A stretch of DNA of 64,000 nucleotides from Sphingopyxis sp. H073 (GTDB taxonomy: Bacteria > Pseudomonadota > Alphaproteobacteria > Sphingomonadales > Sphingomonadaceae), in the NCBI RefSeq assembly GCF_001468395.1, contig NZ_LNSG01000001.1:248001-312000 (forward strand). Reading direction: 5' to 3'. Positions 46,842 through 55,121 of the stretch are shown piece after piece; within the stretch, counting starts at the first letter, position 1; every line of letters begins with the position of its first letter. A program made the position numbers and the translations under genes. The notes below the pieces were generated by a model that was given only the letters and a program-made list of their open reading frames with translations, was not told the DNA's origin and searched no databases.

Positions 46842-48073
46842 AGGAAATTCTCGCCGAAGTCGCCGATCTCGACGCGCGCGATCCGCTGGCGCCGTTTCGC
46901 GACGAGTTCCGGCTGCGCGACGGGCTGATCTATGTCGACGGCAATTCGCTCGGCGCGCTGCCCAAGGCGACCGCGGCGCGCCTCGCGGCGACGGTGACCG
47001 AGGAATGGGGCGAGGGGCTGATCACCTCGTGGCTCGGCGCCGACTGGGTCGGGGCACCGCAGCGGATCGGCAACAAGATCGCGGCGCTGCTCGGCGCGAA
47101 GGCCGGCGAGGTGATCGCGGCGGACTCGACCTCGGTGAACATCTTCAAGGCGGTGACCGCGGCCGCCTCGCTCCGCCCCGACCGCGCGGTGATCCTGTCG
47201 GAGACGACCAATTTCCCGACCGACGTCTATATGATGCAGGGGATCGAGGCATTCAGCGGCGGGCGGCTGAAATCGGTGACGGTCGATCCCGCCGACGTGC
47301 TGGGCCGGCTGGACGAGGATGTCGCGGTGCTGCTGCTGACGCAGGTGCACTACAAGTCCGGCCTGATCCGCGACATGGCCGAGGTGACGCGCCGCGCGCA
47401 CGAAAAGGGCGTGCTAATCGTCTGGGATCTCAGCCACAGCGCCGGCGCGATCGAGGTCGACCTCAACGGTGCGAAAGCCGACTTCGCGGTCGGCTGCGGC
47501 TATAAATTTCTGAACGGCGGCCCCGGCGCGCCCGCCTTCCTGTTCGCGGCGGAGCGCCACCATGACGCGATGCCCGTCCTGTCGGGCTGGTTCGGTCATG
47601 CGAGCCCCTTCACCTTCGAGGAGGATTATCGCGCCGCCGCGGGCGTGACGCGCTTCCTCTGCGGGACGCCGCCGGTGCTGGGGCTGACCGCGCTCGAATG
47701 CGGCATCGACCTGATGGCGCGCGCCGACATGCGCGAGCTGCGCAAGAAGTCGGTCCGGCTCGGCCAGCTCTTCATCGAGCGGATGACCGCGCGCTGCGGC
47801 GAGTTCGGCTTCGAACTTGCGAGCCCCGCCGATCCCGAGCTGCGGGGGAGCCAGATTTCCTACGCACACCCCCATGGTTACGAGATGGTGCAGGCGCTGA
47901 AGGAGCGCGGCGTGATCGGCGATTTCCGCGCGCCCGACATATTGCGATTCGGCCTGACGCCGCTTTATCTGCGCTACGCCGACGTCGTCGAGGCGGTCGA
48001 GCGGTTGCGCGACATTTGCGTGACGCGCGCGTGGGACAAGCCCGAATATCGCGTCCGCGCGGCCGTGACCTGA
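46838..48073 (+). CDS. kynU: Kynureninase
   Basis: A 411-residue PLP enzyme cleaving kynurenine to anthranilate and alanine. The Schiff-base Lys is in GCGYKFLNGGPGAPAF; PLP phosphate and ring contacts are in DSTSVNIFK and WDLSHSAGAIEVDL. GTG start at 46838, overlapping kynB by four bases. No kynurenine 3-monooxygenase gene lies in this window, so the 3-hydroxyanthranilate branch is not indicated here. Confidence 0.95.
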   Translation: MKEILAEVADLDARDPLAPFRDEFRLRDGLIYVDGNSLGALPKATAARLAATVTEEWGEGLITSWLGADWVGAPQRIGNKIAALLGAKAGEVIAADSTSVNIFKAVTAAASLRPDRAVILSETTNFPTDVYMMQGIEAFSGGRLKSVTVDPADVLGRLDEDVAVLLLTQVHYKSGLIRDMAEVTRRAHEKGVLIVWDLSHSAGAIEVDLNGAKADFAVGCGYKFLNGGPGAPAFLFAAERHHDAMPVLSGWFGHASPFTFEEDYRAAAGVTRFLCGTPPVLGLTALECGIDLMARADMRELRKKSVRLGQLFIERMTARCGEFGFELASPADPELRGSQISYAHPHGYEMVQALKERGVIGDFRAPDILRFGLTPLYLRYADVVEAVERLRDICVTRAWDKPEYRVRAAVT

Positions 48074-48083
48074 GGAGGCGCCG

Positions 48084-49094
48084 ATGCTCGAACTCCCCAA
48101 ATCGAAGGTCGCCGCGGTCCAGACCGCCCCCGTCTTCCTCGATCCTGCGGCGACGGTCGACAAGGCGTGCGCGCTGATCGCCGAGGCGGCGGGCAATGGC
48201 GCGAAGCTCGTCGCCTTTCCCGAAGTGTTCGTCGCGGGCTATCCCTATTGGAACTGGCTGATGACGCCGGTCGAGGGGAGCGAATGGTTCGAACGGCTCT
48301 GCCGCGCCGCGATCACCGTGCCGGGGCCCGAGGTCGAGCAATTATGCGCGGCGGCGCGCGCGCACGACTGCACCGTGGTGATCGGCGTCAACGAACGCGA
48401 CCCGCGCGCGCTCGGTACGCTCTACAACACCAACCTCGTCATCGGCGCTGACGGGACGTTGCTCGGCCGGCATCGCAAGCTCGTGCCCACCTGGGCCGAG
48501 AAGCTGACCTGGGCGGGCGGCGACGGCGCGAGCCTGCGCGTCTATGACACGCCGGTCGGCCCGCTCGGGACGCTCGCGTGCGGGGAGAATACCAATACGC
48601 TCGCGCGCTTCGCGCTGCTGTCGGCGGGCGAGCTGGTCCATGTCGCCAATTATATCTCGCTGCCCGTCGCGCCTGCTTCGTACAATATGGCCGACGCGAT
48701 CCGCATCCGCGCGACCGCGCACAGCTTCGAAGGCAAGCTGTTCACGATCGTCGCCTGCTCGACCGTCAGCGAGGAGATCATCGCGGCGATGAGCGCCGGG
48801 CGGCCCGCAAACCGCGCGCTGCTCGAGCGGCGGCAGAGCGCCTTTTCGGGCGTGATCGGCCCCGACGGCAATCTCGTCGGCGACCCGCTGATCGACGACG
48901 AAGGCATCGTCTATGCCGAGATCGACCTTTCGCGCTGCATCCAGCCCAAGCAGATGCACGATATTATCGGCGCCTATAACCGCTTCGACATTTTCGACCT
49001 GCGCATCGACCGGCGCCCGCGTACGAGCGCAAGCTGGCGCGATGACGAAGTGCCGCCCGCCGACGACGGCGGTGCGGAGCCGCCCACGGCTTGA
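48084..49094 (+). CDS. Nitrilase-superfamily carbon-nitrogen hydrolase
   Basis: 336 residues with the nitrilase triad Glu47 (AFPEVF), Lys132 (RHRKLVPT) and Cys166 (LACGENTN). The CGENTN context and length are those of branch 1 nitrilases; related branches are amidases. Within an operon that begins with kynABU and continues with ring cleavage, two roles are possible: hydrolysis of a nitrile such as indole-3-acetonitrile, or release of ammonia from an amide formed when an aminated ring is opened. GGAGG precedes the ATG by 6 bases. Confidence 0.88.
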   Translation: MLELPKSKVAAVQTAPVFLDPAATVDKACALIAEAAGNGAKLVAFPEVFVAGYPYWNWLMTPVEGSEWFERLCRAAITVPGPEVEQLCAAARAHDCTVVIGVNERDPRALGTLYNTNLVIGADGTLLGRHRKLVPTWAEKLTWAGGDGASLRVYDTPVGPLGTLACGENTNTLARFALLSAGELVHVANYISLPVAPASYNMADAIRIRATAHSFEGKLFTIVACSTVSEEIIAAMSAGRPANRALLERRQSAFSGVIGPDGNLVGDPLIDDEGIVYAEIDLSRCIQPKQMHDIIGAYNRFDIFDLRIDRRPRTSASWRDDEVPPADDGGAEPPTA

Positions 49095-49114
49095 GATTGG
49101 CAAGGAGAGGCAAG

Positions 49115-50251
49115 ATGGCCAGCGTCGTGTCAAAACCCGATCCCCGCGATGCGCAGCTGGGGCGCTCGCGTGTCACCGATACCGACGAGCTCCGGCAATT
49201 CTACGCCGAGCTTGGCGCGCATAATGCCGACGCCTTCTGGAACCGCGCCAACGCGATCGAGCCGTGGGAGCCGCAGAGCCGGTACAATCCGACGCTGTGG
49301 AAATATGCCGAGATGCGCGAGCTATGCCTGCGCGCGGTCGAGCTGGTGCGGCCCGAGGATGCCGGGCGCCGCGTCGTGACCTTGCTCAACGACAGCGATG
49401 CGGGGCGTGCGAACACCGCGGTCTGCGGCTGGCTGTTCAGCGGCCTGCAGGCGATGCGCCCCGGCGAGATCACCCCCGCGCACAAGCATACCGCCTCGGC
49501 GCACCGCTTCATCATGGAAGGCGGCGGTGCCTATACAGTTGTCGACGGGCATCATGTCACGCTTGGCAAGAATGATTATGTGCTGACGCCGAACGGGTGC
49601 TGGCACGATCATGGCGTCGCCGCGGACGGCCAGCTTTCGATCTGGCAGGACGGGCTCGATATCCCGCTCATGAACTGCATGGAGAGCAATTTTTATGCGG
49701 TCTATGACGCCCCGGCGCAGACCCCGGGCTTTCCCGCCGACGATCTGCCGCTTTCCTATGGCGGTGCGATGCAACCCGACGGCGTCGAGGCGTGGGCGCG
49801 GCCCTTTTCGCCGACGATGGTCTATCGCTGGGAACAGGTGCGCGACGCGATCTGGAATTTCGCCAAGGTGTCGGGCGGCTCGCCCTTCGACGGGCATATC
49901 ATGCGCTATTCGAACCCGCAGACCGGCGGCTGGGCGCTCCAGACGATGGGCGCGCACATGCAGATGCTGAAGGGCGGGCTGCATACGCGCGCGCACCGGC
50001 ACACCGGCAACGTCGTCTATAATGTCGCGCAGGGCCGCGGCTATTCGGTGATCGGCGGGCGGCGCTTCGATTGGGCGGAGCATGACATTTTCTGCGTGCC
50101 CGCCTGGACCTGGCACGAGCATGTCAATCTCGACCCGTCGGAAGAGGCGTTCCTCTTCTCGTTCAACGACTTCCCCGTGATGGAGGCGCTCGGCGTCCGG
50201 ATCGAGGAAGCGCTCGAAGACAAGGACGGCCATCAGCAGGTTCAGGCCTGA
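49115..50251 (+). CDS. Gentisate 1,2-dioxygenase family ring-cleavage dioxygenase
   Basis: A 378-residue bicupin. The first cupin holds the iron ligands His123, His125 (PAHKHTASAH) and His164 (CWHDHG); the second cupin keeps HTRAHRHTGN and TWHEHVN. The family cleaves gentisate, salicylate, 1-hydroxy-2-naphthoate or 5-nitrosalicylate between the carboxylate- and OH-bearing carbons. Substrate is not readable, but placement after kynU points to an anthranilate derivative. ATG at 49115 follows AAGGAGAGG; an earlier in-frame start overlaps the upstream stop. Confidence 0.88.
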   Translation: MASVVSKPDPRDAQLGRSRVTDTDELRQFYAELGAHNADAFWNRANAIEPWEPQSRYNPTLWKYAEMRELCLRAVELVRPEDAGRRVVTLLNDSDAGRANTAVCGWLFSGLQAMRPGEITPAHKHTASAHRFIMEGGGAYTVVDGHHVTLGKNDYVLTPNGCWHDHGVAADGQLSIWQDGLDIPLMNCMESNFYAVYDAPAQTPGFPADDLPLSYGGAMQPDGVEAWARPFSPTMVYRWEQVRDAIWNFAKVSGGSPFDGHIMRYSNPQTGGWALQTMGAHMQMLKGGLHTRAHRHTGNVVYNVAQGRGYSVIGGRRFDWAEHDIFCVPAWTWHEHVNLDPSEEAFLFSFNDFPVMEALGVRIEEALEDKDGHQQVQA

Positions 50252-50284
50252 ACCCTCATCGCAACCCATAACAGGAAAACAACC

Positions 50285-51193
50285 ATGCGCTTCGTGACCT
50301 ATCGCACGGCCGAAACCGGGCCGCGCCTCGGACTCGTCCACCAGGGACTCGTCATCGACGTCGAATATTTCGGCGACGCGATCGGGCATGATCTGCCCGC
50401 GACGATGCTCGACTTCATCGATCTGGGTCCGGTCGCGCTCGGCTTCCTGCAGGAGGCCGTCGCGGCTGCGACGCCCGCCGATCTGGTCGGCACGTCGCTG
50501 CCCGAGGGCAATGTGACCCTGCTCGCGCCGATCCCGCGCCCGCGCAAGAATATCTTCGGTATCGGGCTGAACTATACCGAGCATGTCGCGGAATCGGCGC
50601 GCGCGCTCGACACGTCGGACGCGCTGCCGAAAGAGCCGGTGATTTTCTCGAAGCCGCCGACCGCCGTGGTCGCGTGGAACGACCCGATCCGCCACAATGC
50701 GAAGGTGACGCAGCAGCTCGACTGGGAAACCGAGCTGGCGGTGGTGATCGGGCGTACGGCGCGCCACGTGGCCGAGGCCGACGCACTCGACCATGTGTTC
50801 GGCTATACCGTTATCAACGATGTGTCGGCGCGCGACTGCCGCCGTGCGGGGCAGTGGATCGTGTCGAAGGGGCAGGACAGTTTCGCGCCGATGGGCCCCG
50901 CGATCGTCACCCGCGACGAAATCACCGATCCGCAGAACCTCAATATGTGGACCAGGGTCAACGGGGTCGAGAAGCAGAACAGCAACACGCGTTTCATGCT
51001 GTTCAACGTCGCGCAGCTCATCGCCGACATATCGGGCGTGATGACGCTGGAGCCCGGCGACATCATCGCCACTGGCACACCCGCCGGCGTCGGCGCGGGC
51101 CGCGACCCGCAGGAGTTCATGTGGCCGGGCGACGTCGTCGAATGCCATGTCGAGGGCATCGGCACGCTGCGCAACCCGATCGTCGCCATCTGA
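50285..51193 (+). CDS. Fumarylacetoacetate hydrolase (FAH) family protein
   Basis: A 302-residue FAH-fold hydrolase. The metal site is in QLDWETELAVVIG (Glu ligands), with IFGIGLNYTEH, TVINDVSARD and GDIIATGTPAGVG as family signatures. These enzymes cut beta-diketo acids such as fumarylpyruvate, maleylpyruvate or acylpyruvates into pyruvate plus an acid. In this operon it would act on the ring-cleavage product. It is far shorter than true fumarylacetoacetase (about 420 residues). Confidence 0.92.
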   Translation: MRFVTYRTAETGPRLGLVHQGLVIDVEYFGDAIGHDLPATMLDFIDLGPVALGFLQEAVAAATPADLVGTSLPEGNVTLLAPIPRPRKNIFGIGLNYTEHVAESARALDTSDALPKEPVIFSKPPTAVVAWNDPIRHNAKVTQQLDWETELAVVIGRTARHVAEADALDHVFGYTVINDVSARDCRRAGQWIVSKGQDSFAPMGPAIVTRDEITDPQNLNMWTRVNGVEKQNSNTRFMLFNVAQLIADISGVMTLEPGDIIATGTPAGVGAGRDPQEFMWPGDVVECHVEGIGTLRNPIVAI

Positions 51194-51204
51194 AAGACCG
51201 AACC

Positions 51205-51957
51205 ATGACCCGCCCTTTCCGCGTCGGCCAGATCGTGCCGAGTTCGAACGTCACGATGGAAACCGAAATCCCCGCGATGCTCCGCGCCCGCGAAGCGATC
51301 CTGCCCGACCGCTTTACCTTCCACAGCGCGCGCATGCGGATGAAGAAGGTGACGAAGGAGGAACTGGCGGCGATGGACGCCGATTCCGACCGCTGTGCCT
51401 TCGAGCTGTCCGACGCTGCGGTCGACGTAATGGGCTATGCCTGCCTCGTCGCGATCATGAGCATGGGCCCAGGCTATCACCGCGTGTCGGAAAAGCGGCT
51501 GCATGGGCGGACCGTCGAAAACGGCCACGCCGCGCCGGTGGTGACGAGCGCGGGGGCGCTGGTCGACGGCCTGCACGCGCTCGGCGCGAAGCGGATCGCG
51601 GTGGTCGCGCCCTATATGAAGCCGCTCACCCAGCTCGTCGTTTCGTACATCGAAGGCGAGGGGATCGCGGTGCAGGATTCGCTCGCGCTGGAGATTCCCG
51701 ACAATCTCGAGGTCGCGGCGCAGGATCCCGCGAACCTTCTGGCTCACTATAAGAAGCTCGACCTTGCGGGGATCGATGTGCTGGTGCTGTCGGCCTGCGT
51801 CCAGATGCCCTCGCTGCCCTCGATCCAGAAGGTCGAGGATGAGGTCGGGCTACCCGTCGTTTCCGCGGCGGTCTGCACGACGCACCAGATGTTGAAGCGG
51901 CTCGGGCTCGAAGCGCGGGTGCCGGGTGCCGGCGCGCTGCTTTCGGGACGCTATTGA
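51205..51957 (+). CDS. Maleate cis-trans isomerase family protein
   Basis: A 250-residue Asp/Glu-racemase superfamily protein. It has PSSNVTMETE at 12-21 and the two catalytic cysteines of maleate isomerase, Cys80 (MGYACLVAI) and Cys198 (LSACVQMPSL). Maleate isomerase converts maleate to fumarate and is known from nicotinate degradation after maleamate amidohydrolase. Its presence argues that the operon produces maleate. Start 11 bases after the FAH stop. Confidence 0.9.
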   Translation: MTRPFRVGQIVPSSNVTMETEIPAMLRAREAILPDRFTFHSARMRMKKVTKEELAAMDADSDRCAFELSDAAVDVMGYACLVAIMSMGPGYHRVSEKRLHGRTVENGHAAPVVTSAGALVDGLHALGAKRIAVVAPYMKPLTQLVVSYIEGEGIAVQDSLALEIPDNLEVAAQDPANLLAHYKKLDLAGIDVLVLSACVQMPSLPSIQKVEDEVGLPVVSAAVCTTHQMLKRLGLEARVPGAGALLSGRY

Positions 51958-51973
51958 TCGAAGGGGACGGGCG

Positions 51974-52615
51974 GTGAAGCTCTACAGCTATTTCCGGTCA
52001 TCGGCCGCCTATCGCGTGCGGATCGCGCTGGGGCTCAAGGGGATCGCCGCCGACCAGGTCGCGATCAACCTGCTCGCGCGCGAGCCGCTGCCGGGCTATC
52101 GGCAGGCGGTCAATCCGCAGGGCTTCGTCCCCGCGCTCGACACCGACGCCGACGGGCTGATCGTCCAGTCGCTCGCGATCATCGAGTATCTCGACGAAAC
52201 GCATCCGGAACCCGCGCTGTTGCCGAAACGCGCCGCGGACCGCGCCTATGTCCGCGCCGCCGCGCAGCTCGTCGCCTGCGACATCCATCCGCTCGCGAAC
52301 CTCAGGGTGCTTCGATATCTCAAGCGCGATCTGGGGCAGAGCCAGGATGCGATCGACGACTGGTACCGGCATTGGGTCGAGGACGGTCTCACGCGGCTCG
52401 AGGCTTTCGTGGCAGCGGAAGGAAAGAGTGGGCGCTTCCTGTTCGGCGACGCGCCGACGATGGCCGATTGCGTCCTTGTTCCGCAGCTTTTCAACGCGCG
52501 TCGGCTCGCGTGCGATCTGGCGACCATTCCGACGTTGGTCGCGATCGACGCCCGCTGCACCGGGCTCGATGCGTTTCGTCAGGCGCATCCGGACGCGCAG
52601 CCCGACGCGGTCTGA
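51974..52615 (+). CDS. maiA: Maleylacetoacetate/maleylpyruvate isomerase (zeta-class GST)
   Basis: A 213-residue glutathione transferase of the zeta class. The active-site motif YFRSSAAYRVRIAL (SSxxxRVRIAL) is at residues 6-19, and the N-domain ends NPQGFVPAL and IIEYLDETHP. It isomerises the cis double bond of maleylacetoacetate or maleylpyruvate using glutathione. GTG start at 51974. It ends the operon; convergent with the amidohydrolase gene 11 bases on. Confidence 0.9.
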   Translation: MKLYSYFRSSAAYRVRIALGLKGIAADQVAINLLAREPLPGYRQAVNPQGFVPALDTDADGLIVQSLAIIEYLDETHPEPALLPKRAADRAYVRAAAQLVACDIHPLANLRVLRYLKRDLGQSQDAIDDWYRHWVEDGLTRLEAFVAAEGKSGRFLFGDAPTMADCVLVPQLFNARRLACDLATIPTLVAIDARCTGLDAFRQAHPDAQPDAV

Positions 52616-52626
52616 TCAGCGATGCC

Positions 52627-54330
52627 TCAGCTGCAGCGGCCGAACCCCTTGCCGCGCACCGCGCGGCCCGGCGTCGCGCCGCTGTGCCGTCCGTCCTTGA
52701 GGACGGCAATGCCATTCACATAGACGTCGCGCATGCCGACCGCATAGCGATGCGGCTGTTCGAAGGTCGCGCGATCGGCGACCGCCGCCGGATCGAAGAC
52801 AACGACATCGGCGTAATAGCCGGGCTTCAGCGCTCCGCGTTCGGCGATGCCGAGATTGGTCGCGGGCAATGTCGTCAAACGGCGCACCGCTTCCTCGAGC
52901 GTGATCAGCTTCTCGTCGCGCACATAGCGGCCGAGGAGACGCGCGAAATTGCCGTAGGTACGCGGATGCGCACCCGATTTCAGGAATACGCCCTCGGTCG
53001 ATTGCGACGCCGCGTCGGACCCGAAGCTCATCCACGGCAGTTGCACCTGCTTCCGGACATTGTCTTCCGACATCAGGAAATAGACGGTGCCGACGCGCGA
53101 CCCGTCCTCGATCACGAGGTCCATCGCCGTTTCTTCGGGCGATTTGCCGCGCATCGCCGCGACCTCGGCGAGCGTCTTGCCGGTGAGCGGCTTCAGCGCC
53201 TCATTCTTGAACCCCGTCAGGATCATCTTGTCGGCGCCGGCGCCGAAATAGAGATTCTCCCAGTCGCTGCCCGGCTTCTGCATCTCCGCGGCAACGCGCG
53301 CGCGCGTCGCGGGATCCTTCAGCCGTTCGATCCATGCTTCGAGGCCGCCTGCCTGCACCCAGGTCGGCATCGCCGCGTCGAGCCCGGTCGCCCCGGCGGT
53401 GTAGGTGTACATGTCGGTGGTGATGCGCAGCCCCGCGGCGCGCGCCGCCTCGATCTTCTTCACGACCGCGTCAAGCTTGCCCCAGTTCGAGCGGCCCGCC
53501 ATCTTGAGATGATAGATTTCGGCGGGCGCACCCGATCGGCGCGCGATCTCGATCAGTTCATCGACGGCTTGCTCCAGCCGGTCGCCCTCCGACCGCATGT
53601 GGCTGATGTACATGCCGCCGCACTTGCCCGCCTCGGTCATCAGTGCCGCAAGTTCGTCGGTCTCGGCATAGGAACCGGGCGCATAGATGAGCGAGCTGCC
53701 GACGCCGAGTGCGCCCTCGTTCATCGCCTGCCGGACGAGCGCCTTCATGCGCGCGAGCTGTTCGGGATTCGGGTCGACGTCATCCTCGCCGAGTTCGTGG
53801 ACGCGCACTGTCGCCGCGCCGACGAAGCTCGCGATATTCGTCGAGATGCCTCGCTTTTCGAGCCAGCCGAGATAGTCGCCAAGGCTCGTCCATTCGATCT
53901 TGTAGCGGATATCGCCCTGCCGCTCGGTCTCCTGACGTTTCATCGTCGCGTTGTACGGGCCCATCGACGAGCCTTCGCCCATCACCTCCAGCGTCACCCC
54001 CTGCCGGATATCGCTTTCGCTGCGCGGATCGGCGATCAGCGATTCGGTCGCCCAGCTCAGCATGTTGATGAAGCCCGGGGCCACCGCCATGCCGCGCGCC
54101 TGCACCTCGCGCTTCGCCGTGCCGTCGACTGTGCCGACCGCGACGATGCGGTCGCCCTTGATCGCGACGTCGCCTGTGACGGGCGGGGCGCCCGATCCAT
54201 CGTAGATCGTGCCGCCGCGGATGATCAGGTCATAGGCGGGGCTCGCACCCTCTGCGGCCGCGGGCGCCGCCGCCGGTATCGCGCCGCTCAGCAGCATCAG
54301 CGAAAGGACGAAGGGCCGTGGCAGCGTCAT
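52627..54330 (-). CDS. D-aminoacylase-like amidohydrolase without the HxH metal motif
   Basis: 567 residues with a signal peptide (cleavage near residue 27), so periplasmic. It has the amidohydrolase frame DLIIRGGTIYDGSG and the D-aminoacylase-family blocks YISHMRSEGD, IYHLKMAGRSNWG and MSFGSDAASQS, which supply His, His and Asp. The usual GFIDxHxH is GFINMLSW at 86-93, so both His are replaced by Leu91 and Trp93, and the Cys region reads VMGEGSSMG. A single-metal or altered enzyme is possible. Located downstream of the GntR gene. Confidence 0.82.
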   Translation of the reverse strand: MTLPRPFVLSLMLLSGAIPAAAPAAAEGASPAYDLIIRGGTIYDGSGAPPVTGDVAIKGDRIVAVGTVDGTAKREVQARGMAVAPGFINMLSWATESLIADPRSESDIRQGVTLEVMGEGSSMGPYNATMKRQETERQGDIRYKIEWTSLGDYLGWLEKRGISTNIASFVGAATVRVHELGEDDVDPNPEQLARMKALVRQAMNEGALGVGSSLIYAPGSYAETDELAALMTEAGKCGGMYISHMRSEGDRLEQAVDELIEIARRSGAPAEIYHLKMAGRSNWGKLDAVVKKIEAARAAGLRITTDMYTYTAGATGLDAAMPTWVQAGGLEAWIERLKDPATRARVAAEMQKPGSDWENLYFGAGADKMILTGFKNEALKPLTGKTLAEVAAMRGKSPEETAMDLVIEDGSRVGTVYFLMSEDNVRKQVQLPWMSFGSDAASQSTEGVFLKSGAHPRTYGNFARLLGRYVRDEKLITLEEAVRRLTTLPATNLGIAERGALKPGYYADVVVFDPAAVADRATFEQPHRYAVGMRDVYVNGIAVLKDGRHSGATPGRAVRGKGFGRCS

Positions 54331-54373
54331 CTTTTTCTCCGTGGATGAGCGGTGAGCGTCGTCAAATCGTCCA

Positions 54374-55087
54374 TCAATCCTTCGGCAGCGCCTGCTGAAT
54401 TGCGCGGTATCGCGCGGCCGATTTCTCCATATGGCGTCGCGCCGCGCGGCGGGCGGCGGCGGGGTCCTGCGCTTCGATCGCGGCATAGATCGCGCGGTGG
54501 TCGTTATTGATCGTGCGCGCATAATGCTGGTGCCGCTCGGGGTCGCTGCCCTGCAGGTACAGCTTGCGCGAGGGGACGAGACGGACGCCGAGAAACTGGG
54601 TGAAGCGCAGGAAATAGTCATTGCCCGTCGCCCCGGCGATCGCGGCGTGGAAGGCGGTATCCGCGGCGACCGACGCGTCGACGTCGGTGCTCGCCTCCAT
54701 CGCCTCGAGCGCACCGCGCAGCGCGGCGAGGTCGGCGTCGGTGCGGCGCCGCGCCGCGAGGTCCGCCATTTCGGCCTCGAACCCCATGCGCATTTCGAGC
54801 AGGCGCAGGACATCCTCGATCTCGCCGACCTCGTCCGCGGCGATCTGGAAGGCGCGATATTGCGCGCCGTCGGGGACATAGGCGCCCGAGCCGCGCCGCG
54901 ACACCAGCAGGCCGCGCGCCGCGAGGCGCGAATAGGCTTCGCGCACGACGGTGCGGCTGACGCCGAACGCCTCGGTGATCGCCTTCTCGGTCGGAAAGCG
55001 CGCGCCGGGGGGCATGTCGCCCTTTTCTATCTGTTGTTCAAAGCGCTGGACCAGATCGTCGGCCAGCGACGCTGCCTTGGTCGCCAT
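54374..55087 (-). CDS. FadR-family GntR transcriptional regulator
   Basis: 237 residues. N-terminal winged helix (FPTEKAITEAFGVSRTVVRE; RRGSGAYV) and a C-terminal FCD domain with metal-binding positions in DTAFHAAIAG, HRAIYAAI and the closing H/R-rich helix. UxuR/ExuR regulators of hexuronate genes belong here. Context of mannonate dehydratase and polyuronate enzymes suggests a uronate-derived effector. ATG at 55087 gives the standard start; GTTGTATGACAAC at 57247 is a candidate site. Confidence 0.88.
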   Translation of the reverse strand: MATKAASLADDLVQRFEQQIEKGDMPPGARFPTEKAITEAFGVSRTVVREAYSRLAARGLLVSRRGSGAYVPDGAQYRAFQIAADEVGEIEDVLRLLEMRMGFEAEMADLAARRRTDADLAALRGALEAMEASTDVDASVAADTAFHAAIAGATGNDYFLRFTQFLGVRLVPSRKLYLQGSDPERHQHYARTINNDHRAIYAAIEAQDPAAARRAARRHMEKSAARYRAIQQALPKD

Positions 55088-55121
55088 GGCGGGCAGGGTT
55101 ATCAAAGCGCCGCGACTCTGG

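Noticed and set aside
44820-52615. Homogentisate (tyrosine) pathway as the explanation for the FAH and GST genes
   Set aside because: No 4-hydroxyphenylpyruvate dioxygenase or homogentisate dioxygenase is present, the ring-cleavage enzyme is of the gentisate type, and the FAH protein is the short form.
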